Counted from the stretch's first letter, positions 51,107-60,367 are shown. The stretch is DNA of 64,000 nucleotides from Kocuria sp. (GCF_030538595.1 NZ_JAUNTS010000012.1:1-64000), one strand, 5' to 3'. The notes: generated by a model not told the origin, from the sequence alone. Made by a program: numbers and translations.

Positions 51107-52612
51107 ATGGAATCGCTGAATCTACTGGCTGAGGGTTTTCAGGGCGCTCTGACGCCCATGAACCTGCTGTGGGTGCTGGTCGGCTGTCTGTTGGGAACCG
51201 CCGTGGGTGTTTTGCCCGGGCTGGGTTCCTCCATGGCGGTGGCTCTGCTGTTGCCCATGACTTTTGCGCTGGACCCCACCGCCGCTTTCATCATGTTTGC
51301 CGGGGTTTACTTTGGCGGCCTGTTCGGTGACTCCACCATGGGCATCCTGATGAACACGCCGGGACAAGGTTCCGCCATCGCCTCCACGTTCGAGGGGCAC
51401 AAGATGGCGCTTGCCGGGCGCGCCCCGCAGGCTTTGGCGACTGCGGCCATCGGCGCGTTCATCGGCGGTATGATCGCCTCCGTCCTGGTGGTCTTCCTGG
51501 CCCCCAAACTGGCTGAACTCTCTGCCCTGTTCGGCCCGCAAGAGTTCTTTGCGCTGGCCCTGTTCGCCTTTGTGGCAACTTCCTCCGTGGTCGCTGATTC
51601 GGCGATCAAGGGTTTGGCTTCCCTGGTGATCGGCCTGGCCATTGCCACCGTGGGTATTGACGCCATGTCCGGTGTGGAGCGATTCACTCTGGGCGCCCCG
51701 CAGATGTTTGACGGTATTTCCTTGATCACCGTGACCGTGGCAATTCTGGCCTTGGGTGAGGTGCTGCACGTTGCGGCACGGATCAAGCGCGAGCGCGATC
51801 CCAAGCAGATCAACATCAAGGGACGGCCCTTCCTGAAGGCGCACGAGTTCAAGGAAGCCGCACCGGCTTGGGCGCGTGGCACCGCCATCGGGCTTCCGTT
51901 CGGTGTGATTCCCGTGGGCGGCTCGGAAGTCCCCACCTTCATGGCTTACGACGTCGAACGTCGCCTGGACCGTCGCCGCAAAGATCCGCAGTTCGGCAAG
52001 GGTGCCATCCGTGGTCTGGCTGCACCGGAGGCTGCGGGTAACGCCACCACCGGTACGGCAATGGGCGCCCTGCTGGCTTTGGGCCTCCCGGTGTCCTCCA
52101 CGGCGGCCATCATGTTGGCGGCCTTCCAGCAGTACGGTTTGCAGCCGGGTCCGTTGCTCTTTGATCGCTCACCGGAGCTGGTGTGGGCACTGTTGGCCAG
52201 CTTCTTTGTGGCCATGGTGGTCCTGCTGATCTTGAACCTGCCGTTTGCCCCGCTGTGGGCCAAGCTCCTGCTGATCCCCAAGCCGTACCTGTATGCCGGA
52301 ATCACGGTGTTCTGTGGCCTGGGCGTGTACGCCACGTCAGGCCGGATTTTCGATCTGCTGTTGCTGCTGGGGTTGGCATTGCTGGGCTTTGTCATGCGCC
52401 GCTACGGGGTTCCCCTGGCGCCCCTGATGATCGGCATGGTCCTGGGCCCCTTGGCAGAATCCAGCCTGCGGGATGCGCTGCTGAGCTCCGGCGGTGACTG
52501 GTCCATCCTGGTGACCGGTCCCATCCCGTTGGTGCTCTACGCGGTGCTGCTGTTGATCTTGGCCATCACCGTGCGCTCCAAGGTGGTCAATCGCACCCGC
52601 CGGGACGTCTGA
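51107..52612 (+). CDS. tctA: Tripartite tricarboxylate transporter large membrane subunit TctA
   Basis: A 501-residue twelve-helix permease. GVLPGLGSSMAVALLLPMTF, the repeat-like YFGGLFGDSTMGILMNTPGQ and RGLAAPEAAGNATTGTAMGA, and LGLPVSSTAAIMLAAFQQYG are family landmarks. It uses the ion gradient to import the carboxylate delivered by TctC. It follows tctB directly. Confidence 0.9.
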   Translation: MESLNLLAEGFQGALTPMNLLWVLVGCLLGTAVGVLPGLGSSMAVALLLPMTFALDPTAAFIMFAGVYFGGLFGDSTMGILMNTPGQGSAIASTFEGHKMALAGRAPQALATAAIGAFIGGMIASVLVVFLAPKLAELSALFGPQEFFALALFAFVATSSVVADSAIKGLASLVIGLAIATVGIDAMSGVERFTLGAPQMFDGISLITVTVAILALGEVLHVAARIKRERDPKQINIKGRPFLKAHEFKEAAPAWARGTAIGLPFGVIPVGGSEVPTFMAYDVERRLDRRRKDPQFGKGAIRGLAAPEAAGNATTGTAMGALLALGLPVSSTAAIMLAAFQQYGLQPGPLLFDRSPELVWALLASFFVAMVVLLILNLPFAPLWAKLLLIPKPYLYAGITVFCGLGVYATSGRIFDLLLLLGLALLGFVMRRYGVPLAPLMIGMVLGPLAESSLRDALLSSGGDWSILVTGPIPLVLYAVLLLILAITVRSKVVNRTRRDV

Positions 52613-52672
52613 GTCCACCACCCTCACCGAGTCCGTGACCGGGCCGGTCTGGCCGCATGTGTGCCGGGCGGG

Positions 52673-53395
52673 TCAGGCCGCGGACTCGGTCCGTTCCACC
52701 AGTTCCATGCGATACCCCACTCCGCGCACGGTTTTGAGACAGTCCCGCACATTGCGTTCGGCCAGCTTGGTGCGCAGCCCGGAAACTGCCTGCTCCACCA
52801 CGTTGGACCCCAATACCTCTGCCGGATCCCAAGCGGATTCCCGCAGCTGGTCCCTGGTCAAGGTGCGCCCGGCGTTGCGCATCAAAACGCTGAGCAGCCG
52901 GAATTGCACCGGGGTCAAATCAAGATCCTGACCGTTGGCCAGTGCTCGGTGACCCAGCAAGTCCACTGTCACCTCTCCGTTGGAGAACTCATCCGGCTCC
53001 CAGGTGGCTGGGCGCCGTGCCAGGGCGCGCAACCGTGCTCGCAGCTCCACCACGCTTGCAGGCGCACTGAGGACGTCGTCGGCCCCGGATTCCAAGGTTT
53101 TGGCTGCGGACGGGGGATCACTGCGTTGCGCCAGAACCAAAACGGGGGTGTGGACGCCTTGGGTCCGCAAGGCCTGGGTCACCACGGTGTCGTAGGTGCC
53201 TGCCGTGTCCACGGTGAGCACCACGGCATCGGGCTGGTGGTCAATACAGGCCCATGCCAATGACGACGGCCGGCCAATCACCTGCACCGTGTCCGCGGTG
53301 TCAGCCCAGTCCGGCTGAGTGCTGGCGGCGTCCGGTTGGATGTGGCTGGCGTCAGTCTGGAGTGTGGATCCCAGATCCACGGTGAAAATTCGCAT
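52673..53395 (-). CDS. Orphan OmpR-type regulator with degenerate receiver
   Basis: A 240-residue protein. The C-terminal winged helix is normal (LTPVQFRLLSVLMRNAGRTL; ESAWDPAEVLGSNVVEQAVS). The receiver lacks the expected phospho-acceptor (AVVLTVDTAG where VLDLxLP is usual), the acidic pair, and the conserved Lys (DDVLSAPAS instead of DDYLTKPF). It therefore cannot be phosphorylated in the normal way. No kinase gene is beside it. A palindrome overlaps its start, suggesting autoregulation. Confidence 0.8.
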   Translation of the reverse strand: MRIFTVDLGSTLQTDASHIQPDAASTQPDWADTADTVQVIGRPSSLAWACIDHQPDAVVLTVDTAGTYDTVVTQALRTQGVHTPVLVLAQRSDPPSAAKTLESGADDVLSAPASVVELRARLRALARRPATWEPDEFSNGEVTVDLLGHRALANGQDLDLTPVQFRLLSVLMRNAGRTLTRDQLRESAWDPAEVLGSNVVEQAVSGLRTKLAERNVRDCLKTVRGVGYRMELVERTESAA

Positions 53396-53396
53396 G

Positions 53397-53422
53397 ACAG
53401 AAAATATTGGTCAATTTTCTGT
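53397..53422. promoter_or_regulatory. Palindrome at the start of the orphan regulator gene
   Basis: ACAGAAAAT and ATTTTCTGT arms with an 8-base spacer, one base upstream of the minus-strand start at 53395. A plausible autoregulatory site, possibly also affecting a rightward promoter. Confidence 0.5.
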
Positions 53423-53672
53423 GCTGAGCCTGTGGCGCGCACCTGCCCGTGCTGAGTCCTCACTTCCGCACACGCTGGCGGTGGAGCGGGTGGTGCGGCC
53501 CGTTCGCAGCGACGACGACGCCCTCCCACCATCCCTCACATGAGCCCTGTCTGTGTCCGTCCAACAGAAATCCCTCAGAGTCCGGACACCCAAACCCTGA
53601 ACGCTGTTCGACGTAACCCGGCACGCAGGACGGCCGGGATCCAACACAGCAGTGAACTGAAATGGAGACAAC

Positions 53673-54332
53673 ATGACCAGCACGTTGACCACCACTCGTC
53701 GTCGTTCCTTGATGCGCCGCGGTGCTTTGGGGCTCGGTGGCGCAGCCCTGGTGATCGGTGCGGGCTTTGCCGCCGCACCTGCCCAGGCTGCCGACACCGG
53801 AATCCCCGCCCTGGAGCAGATCAAGACTTGTGAATCCGGCGGCGACTACACCGCAGTGAACGCATCCTCGGGTGCTTCCGGGGCCTACCAGTTCCTGGAT
53901 TCCACGTGGCAGTCCCTGTCCGCTTCTGCCGGATACGCCACCGCCTCCAGCGCGCCGGAATCCGTGCAGGACGCCGCAGCCATTGAGCTCTACAACGCTC
54001 AGGGCACCACCCCGTGGGCGGCTTCTGAGTCTTGCTGGTCCGGTGCCGTGACCTCCTCCACCGGTGCTGCAGACTCCAGTGACTCGGCTGCTGCCACCAC
54101 TGAAGACACTGCCGCTTCAGAGGTTGCCACGGACGAGTCCGTGCTCAGCGTGCAGGATGTTGCGGGTGCCCAGGAGGTATCGGCACCCCAGGGTGAGCCC
54201 AACTTCGGTGCCCCGGCTGATGGCCAGCGGCCCGCCGGTGACCAAGCCATGGGTGCCGCCAACGGATTCGGCGCAGAGGGAGCTCCCCAGAACATGGAGC
54301 AGGCCGGACAGCCCGCCGGAGCTGCTTGCTGA
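53673..54332 (+). CDS. Rpf-like secreted transglycosylase
   Basis: A 219-residue exported protein. The N-terminus has two arginine pairs (TRRRSLMRRGALGLGG), a hydrophobic run and an APAQA cleavage site. Residues 43-115 form a transglycosylase-like Rpf domain (PF06737): QIKTCESGGDYTAVNASSGA with the catalytic Glu, then SGAYQFLDSTWQSL. The tail is Ser/Ala/Glu-rich and disordered, ending in Gly-Ala-Ala-Cys. It cleaves peptidoglycan during growth or resuscitation. No c-di-AMP riboswitch is visible ahead of it. Confidence 0.8.
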   Translation: MTSTLTTTRRRSLMRRGALGLGGAALVIGAGFAAAPAQAADTGIPALEQIKTCESGGDYTAVNASSGASGAYQFLDSTWQSLSASAGYATASSAPESVQDAAAIELYNAQGTTPWAASESCWSGAVTSSTGAADSSDSAAATTEDTAASEVATDESVLSVQDVAGAQEVSAPQGEPNFGAPADGQRPAGDQAMGAANGFGAEGAPQNMEQAGQPAGAAC

Positions 54333-54351
54333 TCTTCGCGGTTTGAACATG

Positions 54352-54410
54352 CCGTGTGCGCCGTGGGTCGGCCCCTCAGAGGTTCGGGGGCCAACCCACG
54401 GCGCACACGG
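54352..54410. terminator. Bidirectional hairpin terminator
   Basis: Perfect 17-base arms CCGTGTGCGCCGTGGGT and ACCCACGGCGCACACGG with further inner pairing, between the Rpf-like gene and the convergent citE gene. Confidence 0.75.
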
Positions 54411-54436
54411 TCATGCCATACGTTCCGCGGTGCGGC

Positions 54437-55270
54437 TCAAGAGTGGTCCAGGATGGCTTGTGCCCGTGCGATCACCGGAGCTTCCACCATGGAACCGTTG
54501 ATGGAACTTGCGCCATCTTCTGCGTGAATGACTGACCGTGCCCACTCGATTTCGTCGGTGGAGGGGGCAAATGCCTCTGCCACGGCTTGGACTTGGGCGG
54601 GATGAATGCAGGCCTTCCCCGTGAAGCCGTCCTCCTTGGCGAGTCGGGCGGAGACCTGGACCGGGCGCAGATCCCGGAACTGCGGGGTGGGGGAATCCAG
54701 TGGTCCAGCAAGCCCGAGTGCACGGGAGACCGTGACCAGCCGGGCCCGCGCAGCGTCCATGGTGCGTGAATCCAAAGTGCAGCCAAGGTCTTGGGCAAGA
54801 TCCAGGGTGCCGGTTGCCAGCCGGAGCATTCCATCCTGTTGGGCCAGAAGCTCCAGATTCAGGAGCCCGGCCGCAGATTCAATGGTTCCCACCAGACTCA
54901 CCGTGGGCAAGGCTTCCCGGACCGCGCGGATGTGCTGGACCTCTTCCACCTTGGGCACCACCACGGCATCCAGCAGACTCAGGTCAGTCAACGCGGACAG
55001 GGCTGCCAAGTCCTCCTTCCCGGCTGCGGTACGGGGGGAGTTGATGCGCACGCCAACGGGGGTGCTCAGTGAACCCTGCGCGCTGGTACCCGCCAACAAT
55101 GCAGTGAGATTTTCCCGCGCCGTGGACTTGTCCTGCCCGGCAACGGCATCCTCCAGATCCACAATCACAACGTCGGCCCCGGACTCCTGGGCTTTGAGCA
55201 CCCTGTCTGGTCGGCTGGCGGGGGCGAACAGAGCGGTTCGGGCTGTGCTCAGCAGCGCGGTGTTCAACAT
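54437..55270 (-). CDS. citE: HpcH/HpaI aldolase, citrate lyase beta-subunit-like (CitE)
   Basis: A 277-residue TIM-barrel enzyme. RTALFAPASRPDRVLKAQES, VVIVDLEDAV, SLVGTIESAAGLLNLELLAQ and DGFTGKACIHPAQV are the usual CitE landmarks. Stand-alone CitE proteins cleave malyl-, citramalyl- or beta-hydroxyacyl-CoA, not citrate. No citD or citF neighbour exists, so the latter role is likely. Confidence 0.8.
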   Translation of the reverse strand: MLNTALLSTARTALFAPASRPDRVLKAQESGADVVIVDLEDAVAGQDKSTARENLTALLAGTSAQGSLSTPVGVRINSPRTAAGKEDLAALSALTDLSLLDAVVVPKVEEVQHIRAVREALPTVSLVGTIESAAGLLNLELLAQQDGMLRLATGTLDLAQDLGCTLDSRTMDAARARLVTVSRALGLAGPLDSPTPQFRDLRPVQVSARLAKEDGFTGKACIHPAQVQAVAEAFAPSTDEIEWARSVIHAEDGASSINGSMVEAPVIARAQAILDHS

Positions 55271-55375
55271 GGGCTAAGCCTAGAAGGACCGGGGTTCTCG
55301 GTGGAAGTGCGACGTGTGGTTGAGGGGGGCTGGTTCTGGGGCGTGGATGACGGACTCCGGCGCGGCTGGCCTGAG

Positions 55376-55428
55376 TTGGTACGCAAATCGCCACTGATCG
55401 AGGCGATTCGGGGACTTTTGCGTACCAA
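55376..55428. repeat. Long interrupted palindrome in a 400-base gene-free stretch
   Basis: Outer arms TTGGTACGCAAA (55376-55387) and TTTGCGTACCAA (55417-55428) and an inner AATCGCC/GGCGATT pair. It is followed by two direct copies of GGGCGAATGCGGAC (near 55433 and 55471). The rest of 55271-55673 shows no gene; it should hold the promoter of the lipoprotein gene. Confidence 0.55.
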
Positions 55429-55673
55429 ATGAGGGCGAATGCGGACCGCAGGTGGGAGCACGACGACGGGGCGAATGCGGACTCAAAATTCTGGACCGCG
55501 CAGAATTGAGTAAATGCTCAGTGACCTGCGTATTTGCTACTGCATGACACATTATGACGTTCGCTGTATTTGCAATCGTTAACGCCAGGTGTTTCACTTG
55601 TGATGTGCCGGTGATCCAAGGCACACACTGACCAACTGAAAACCCAGTGTCCTTTCTCCTCAAGGAGGTCGTC

Positions 55674-56576
55674 ATGACCAAGAACTACTCTCTGCGTACC
55701 CCGTTGACCGTGGGCGTTTTGGCTCTGACCGCGTCATTCGGTCTGGCTGGCTGTGTGCCCACCGGCAACGGTGGAAGCGACCCGCAAACCACAGAAACCA
55801 CTCAGACCCAGACTGCGGAGCCGACCACTCAGGAGCCCACAGCCACCGCGGAGTCCACGACCACCACGGAGCCTGCCACCAGCTCTCCGTCTGCTGACAA
55901 GACTGCAACTGGCTCCCCCAGCCCCACCAGTGGTGGTGGCGGGGTGGCCACCTCCGGTGATGTTGACACCACCGAGTTGGCGGGCGACCCCATCTCAACC
56001 GTGACCGGCAAGGGTGGTGACACGGTTGATGTTCCCGAGCACGACGGTCCGATCGTCGTGGTCTTTGAGAACACCTCAGCCGGCCAGTACACCTACATTT
56101 ACGCCACGGCAGATCACGGTGGAGTGCTCAGCGGTGTGGACACGGGTGAGACTTCAGTGAACTTTGTGGACCCGTACTCGTCCTACCGGCAGACCAACAC
56201 CAAGTCCTACACGGTCGAAGGCGACTCCGATGAGACCTTCACCATGAGCTTCTACGAGGTGGATGCGCTGCCCACCGCAGGCCCGGATGAGTCCATCACG
56301 GGTGAGGGATTCGGCGTCTTCAAGTGGGAAGGCGATGAGGACGTGACCGTCAAGGCCAGCCATGAGGGCAGCGGTAACTTCATTGTCCGCGGTGAGGACA
56401 CCCAGCCGGGCGGCCAGGGCACCCAGTACACCTTCAATGAAATCGGCTCCGGGTACGGCTACCTGGACATCGGAGCCGGTGAGTACTACGTGGTGGTGGA
56501 AGCTGACGGTGCCTGGAGCTTTGAGCCATCCAGCCCGGAGGAAGCCGACGCTGACAGCGGCTCCTCTGCTTCCTGA
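55674..56576 (+). CDS. Surface lipoprotein with Thr/Ser-rich linker
   Basis: A 300-residue lipoprotein. A signal peptide ends in the lipobox FGLAGC; a Thr/Ser/Pro/Glu-rich linker (residues 30-90) follows, then two beta-rich segments. The C-terminus (SHEGSGNFIVRGEDTQP, NEIGSGYGYLDIGAGEYYVV, ADGAWSFEP) closely parallels that of the protein at 58900. A perfect AAGGAGGT precedes ATG 55674. Anchored at the outer face of the membrane; function unknown. Confidence 0.75.
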   Translation: MTKNYSLRTPLTVGVLALTASFGLAGCVPTGNGGSDPQTTETTQTQTAEPTTQEPTATAESTTTTEPATSSPSADKTATGSPSPTSGGGGVATSGDVDTTELAGDPISTVTGKGGDTVDVPEHDGPIVVVFENTSAGQYTYIYATADHGGVLSGVDTGETSVNFVDPYSSYRQTNTKSYTVEGDSDETFTMSFYEVDALPTAGPDESITGEGFGVFKWEGDEDVTVKASHEGSGNFIVRGEDTQPGGQGTQYTFNEIGSGYGYLDIGAGEYYVVVEADGAWSFEPSSPEEADADSGSSAS

Positions 56577-56593
56577 TTCTCGACTCCTCGTCC

Positions 56594-56641
56594 GATGCCC
56601 CGTCGGAGTGTTCCAGCCAGGAGCACGCCCGGCGGGGCATC
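56594..56641. terminator. Hairpin terminator
   Basis: Arms GATGCCCCG and CGGGGCATC with a long loop, between the lipoprotein gene and the convergent TetR gene. Confidence 0.6.
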
Positions 56642-56675
56642 GTGCTGCCCGCAGGTGGTCGGGGTGATTGCCGGG

Positions 56676-57293
56676 TCAGTTCCCGGTGAGCAGCGTGGAC
56701 CACTGATGGGCCAGGCTGTCCAGGAACAGATCTTCTTCCCGGATGGCGTGGTGCAGCACCAGGGAGGACAGGCAGCGTTCGGTTCCCAGCATCAAGGCCA
56801 CCAGATGGGCCTGCTGCGCCAATTCGCTGCGCTGAGGGGTGGCAGCGCTGGTGCCGGTATGCCGCAGACTGCTGAATCCTGCGGCAGTTTGGCGGCACAT
56901 CTCAACGCGGGCGCGGTGGACATCACTGTCTTCGCTCATGGCCTGTTCCATGGCGTCCAGTTCGGCGGGGTGGGCCCGCCAGATGGCCACCACTCGATTC
57001 AGCCAGGCGCGGCAGGTTGCCACGGAATGCTCCGGCAGCTGATCCAGCTGGGTGTAGATCTGGTCCAGTTCGGGGCGCAGCTCCAACATCCACTCCAGCA
57101 CAATTTCGGACTTGGAGTGGAAATACAGATACAGATTGGCCCTGCTGGACCCCGCTGCTGCGGCCACCTGAGACATGGACGTGGCACCGTAGCCGTGTTC
57201 CCTGAACAGGGCCACGGCCGCGTCCACAAAACGTTGTCGAGTCTCCTCTGCGCGGGACACCGGTCCCGGCGCAGCCGTGGGTTGGGCAGTCAT
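56676..57293 (-). CDS. TetR family transcriptional regulator
   Basis: A 205-residue regulator. The HTH region is RFVDAAVALFREHGYGATSM followed by SQVAAAAGSSRANLYLYFHS. The ligand domain is not assignable. ATG 57293 lies 6 bases after a TATGTT -10-like box, which suggests a leaderless message; ATG 57329 is an unlikely alternative. The GTGTGA/TCACAC palindrome upstream is its probable operator. Confidence 0.8.
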   Translation of the reverse strand: MTAQPTAAPGPVSRAEETRQRFVDAAVALFREHGYGATSMSQVAAAAGSSRANLYLYFHSKSEIVLEWMLELRPELDQIYTQLDQLPEHSVATCRAWLNRVVAIWRAHPAELDAMEQAMSEDSDVHRARVEMCRQTAAGFSSLRHTGTSAATPQRSELAQQAHLVALMLGTERCLSSLVLHHAIREEDLFLDSLAHQWSTLLTGN

Positions 57294-57309
57294 GCCACAA
57301 ACATACCTA

Positions 57310-57327
57310 GTGTGAAACACCTCACAC
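57310..57327. promoter_or_regulatory. TetR-type operator
   Basis: GTGTGA (57310-57315) and TCACAC (57322-57327) around AACACC, immediately upstream of the TetR gene and overlapping its likely promoter. Confidence 0.55.
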
Positions 57328-57386
57328 ACTGTGACGGGCCCGTCAGTTCCACAAAGTGGGATTCACGGACGGTGCGGGCTGGATTC

Positions 57387-58541
57387 TCAGATCAACAGCC
57401 CCACCAGCACCAAAATCCCAACCAGCACGGCGGCTGTGATGCCCCAGTTGCGTAGCACGTTCTTTTCATCGGCACGTTGCGCCTCTGACATGGGACCGTC
57501 AAAAAGTGCGCGGGGATCGTAGGCCCGGCGTGGCCCCGGACCGGGCGGGTCCTGATCCGCGGATTGAGGATCGCTCCAGCGTTGATCCTCGAATCGGTCC
57601 CCGTACCGCGGTTCATCCTTGGGGCCGGTGCTCCCGCTGCCCCACCCGGGCGTGGCGTCCTGTGCCTTGGAGGCATCTTGAGATGTGGGACCGTCATGGA
57701 ACCCCACGGGGCGCCCGTACTGGGGATCTTCCTGCGCAGTGGGCTCCGCAGGTGGTTCAGTGTGTCCGGGGTCCTGATCGCGGCCCAGCAGATTGTCCAA
57801 TGCGCGGTCATCATGATCGGACCAGGTGCTCGGCTGGGCGTCGGAGGCATGTTCCGGGTGCCCCGTTTCCGACGACGCCGCAGCCTCCTCACCGTCCGCC
57901 TGCGGCTGCTCACTGGCCTGGGTTTGCTTGCCGCTGTCAGACAGCGATCTGGCCTCGGTGCTGGATTGCCCTGAAGCCGTTGCAGCGCCGCGAGTCTGGC
58001 GTGCTGTCTGATCGGCGCGGCCCAAGGCTTCGGTGAACTCCCGCAACTGGTCCTTGCGAGCCCGATGGGTTCCGCGTTGATCGGCCATCTGAACGGCACG
58101 TTGGGAAACCTTCTGGTAGATGGCGCCGTCGTCGTCAATGCCCAAAGCTGCTGCGGTGCGCGCGGTGGCCACGGGCGGTTCTCCGGGTGCAGCGCTGGAG
58201 GCCCAGGTCAGCAAGGACATGATCACGGGTTCACCCAGGATGTCCCGAGCGGCCGGCTGAAACTCTGCGGCCCAGGTCAGCTCCAGGACTGAAGGGTCCA
58301 CTGCTTCCTGCGCCGTGATCTTGGAGGCCGTGGAGTCTTGATCGAATACCGCCGCGAGCATCACGGCGGCGGCCACCTTGTCAGCGGGGGTGTTGCCGCG
58401 TCCGGTCACCACCTCGGTGAGGGTCTGCTGAGCGGAGTCACCGGCAGCCGCCACGTTGCGCTGCAGGCCGGTGGGGTCCGCTGTGAATGCCGCTGGGCGG
58501 CGAAGGGCGTCGTGAGCAGCCTGCGGATCTGCATCGGCCAC
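57387..58541 (-). CDS. C-tail-anchored hypothetical protein
   Basis: A 384-residue protein: a helical N-terminal domain (residues 1-150; SVLELTWAAEFQPAARDILG), a long Gln/Ser/Asp/Pro-rich disordered middle, and one C-terminal membrane helix (NWGITAAVLVGILVLVGLLI). No family recognised. Divergent from the membrane protein gene at 58900, across about 360 bases. Confidence 0.6.
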   Translation of the reverse strand: MADADPQAAHDALRRPAAFTADPTGLQRNVAAAGDSAQQTLTEVVTGRGNTPADKVAAAVMLAAVFDQDSTASKITAQEAVDPSVLELTWAAEFQPAARDILGEPVIMSLLTWASSAAPGEPPVATARTAAALGIDDDGAIYQKVSQRAVQMADQRGTHRARKDQLREFTEALGRADQTARQTRGAATASGQSSTEARSLSDSGKQTQASEQPQADGEEAAASSETGHPEHASDAQPSTWSDHDDRALDNLLGRDQDPGHTEPPAEPTAQEDPQYGRPVGFHDGPTSQDASKAQDATPGWGSGSTGPKDEPRYGDRFEDQRWSDPQSADQDPPGPGPRRAYDPRALFDGPMSEAQRADEKNVLRNWGITAAVLVGILVLVGLLI

Positions 58542-58899
58542 GGGGAATCACCTTTTTCGGGTCGGTTCTGGGCGTGTGCGTCATCTGGGGAGCACGCGGT
58601 GGGCGTGCTCCTGAGCCTACGCTGCCCACGACTGGCGGCCCCAGCCCTGGCAGCTACCGGCGAAAACTGGACAACCGCAGCCCTGGGGGGACTGCATCCA
58701 ACATTCCTACGGCCATGTCACACAAGGTCCGGTGGTTTGAATCCAACAGCAATTACAGTCACCTTGTATCCATACAGTTTGCCGGGTCCGTGACCCGGAT
58801 GGAGATGCTGCCACAAAAGTGCAACCTCACTGGTCCCTCCCAGTGCACCCTGTGGCGGGACGCTCCATAGTTTTTCGATCCACGTCATGAGGAGTACCC
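58542..58899. other. Gene-free divergent promoter region
   Basis: No ORF with coding character. GGTTTGAATCC at about 58733 resembles a tRNA T-loop but no acceptor stem or anticodon arm can be drawn. Presumably holds promoters for the two divergent genes. Confidence 0.5.
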
Positions 58900-60318
58900 A
58901 TGGCTCGCACCTTCAATCCTCCGCCCAACTGGCCCAAGCCCCCGGAGGGCTGGCAGCCACCTCCAGGTTGGCAGCCTGACCCCGCCTGGGGCCCCGCTCC
59001 GGAGGGGTGGGAGCTGTGGGTGGAAGATTCTGCCCCCGGGGAAGCCTCGGATTCTTCCACGGGTGCGCAACCCTCCTCGGATCAAACCTCCGGGGCCGCT
59101 GATGCCACCGGTGGCATCGGCGCGGGAGCCGCAGCCGGGGCGGCCACGGGTGGATCGCCGTCGGCACCGTCCTTTGGCGGGCAGAACGCCGGTACGGGAA
59201 CAAGCCGGATGCCGCAGTATCAGGGGTCGGACGCTCCCACCTCTCAGCAAGCGGTGAACTCACCCGAGCCCACGGTGCAGGACCACAACAGCGGCCAGTA
59301 CGCGGCCCACCAGTCGCCGCAGTACAGCCCGCAAGGGGGTGGCGCAGCCGCGCCGTATCAGGCGGCAGGTGCCGGAAATGTGCCGCCCAACTCCGGTGCA
59401 CCCTCCTCTGGCAACGGCGGTGGGTCCAAACTGCCTTGGATTCTGGGAGCCGTGATCGCGTTGCTCCTGGTGGTTCTGTTGGTCCTTGTCCTGGCCCTGA
59501 GCGGGGTTTTTGGTGGTAACGGGGAGCAGACCTCCGATGACCAGACACAGAGCCAGACGGAGGACACGGGAGGCGATGTCGAGCCTGGCAGCATGGGCAC
59601 TGCTGCGCCAGGTGGGGGTGCCACGGCCGGGGACACGCCCTCCGTGTCCGAGGAAGCCACCCGCCTGAATGTTGATCCCGAAGGTGCCACCGAGGTCTCC
59701 AACCCCACGGACCCCGTGGAAACCTTCACCCAGGACGACGGCGAAATTGAGTTGCCGCGCCCCGATGGCGACGACGCTCCCCAGCTGATCTCCGTGACCA
59801 CCAAGAACGGGGATTACGTGACCTTTGAGGCCGAACGCAAGGACGGCTCAGACGGCTATGTCAGCGGCGGTTACGGATCCACCGAAACCTTCCAGCTGAT
59901 TGACACCTACTCCTTTGACCGCGGTAACCCGGTGGTCAAGGTGTGGACCGAGGACGATGACGTTGAGTTCGAGCTGAAGGTTTACAGCCTGGATGACTTG
60001 ACCAATGTTGACGGTGGCAGCATCAAGGGCAGCGGAGATGCCGTATTCACCGTGGATGTGAAGGACGGCAGCACCTGGTACAAGATGAGTCACAACGGCA
60101 CCTCCAACTTCATTGTCCATGCCTCCGCGGATTATGAGGATGGCACGTACGGCAACAAGGAACTGGCCGCCAATGAGATTGGCCGATCCGTGATTTACAC
60201 CGAGTACGGCCAGGGCAAGTGGCTGGTGTCTGTTGACGCAGACGGCAAGTGGGGCTTTGAGGAGTCCACAGAGAAGTTGGCCCGGGAGGCTGCCGTGGCG
60301 GAGATCATGAACAACTGA
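58900..60318 (+). CDS. Membrane-anchored protein sharing a C-terminal domain with the lipoprotein
   Basis: A 472-residue protein. The N-terminus has the Trp/Pro repeat motif NPPPNWPKPPEGWQPPPG and then WQPDPAWGPAPEGWELWV, typical of actinobacterial cytoplasmic-facing tails; after a Gly/Gln/Ser-rich stretch comes one membrane helix (LPWILGAVIALLLVVLLVLV). The extracellular part ends in SHNGTSNFIVHASAD, NEIGRSVIYTEYGQGKWLVS, VDADGKWGFE, the counterpart of the domain in the lipoprotein at 55674. GAGGAG precedes ATG 58900. Function unknown. Confidence 0.7.
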   Translation: MARTFNPPPNWPKPPEGWQPPPGWQPDPAWGPAPEGWELWVEDSAPGEASDSSTGAQPSSDQTSGAADATGGIGAGAAAGAATGGSPSAPSFGGQNAGTGTSRMPQYQGSDAPTSQQAVNSPEPTVQDHNSGQYAAHQSPQYSPQGGGAAAPYQAAGAGNVPPNSGAPSSGNGGGSKLPWILGAVIALLLVVLLVLVLALSGVFGGNGEQTSDDQTQSQTEDTGGDVEPGSMGTAAPGGGATAGDTPSVSEEATRLNVDPEGATEVSNPTDPVETFTQDDGEIELPRPDGDDAPQLISVTTKNGDYVTFEAERKDGSDGYVSGGYGSTETFQLIDTYSFDRGNPVVKVWTEDDDVEFELKVYSLDDLTNVDGGSIKGSGDAVFTVDVKDGSTWYKMSHNGTSNFIVHASADYEDGTYGNKELAANEIGRSVIYTEYGQGKWLVSVDADGKWGFEESTEKLAREAAVAEIMNN

Positions 60319-60367
60319 TCTGTCCAACCCCGCTCCGCTTGGAGGTGGGCGCACAGGCCAAGAGGTA

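Noticed and set aside
53423-53672. c-di-AMP riboswitch ahead of the Rpf-like gene
   Set aside because: Such riboswitches often precede rpf genes, but I could not find their conserved core in this region.
58720-58770. tRNA-like T-loop GGTTTGAATCC
   Set aside because: No matching acceptor or anticodon stem could be drawn around it.
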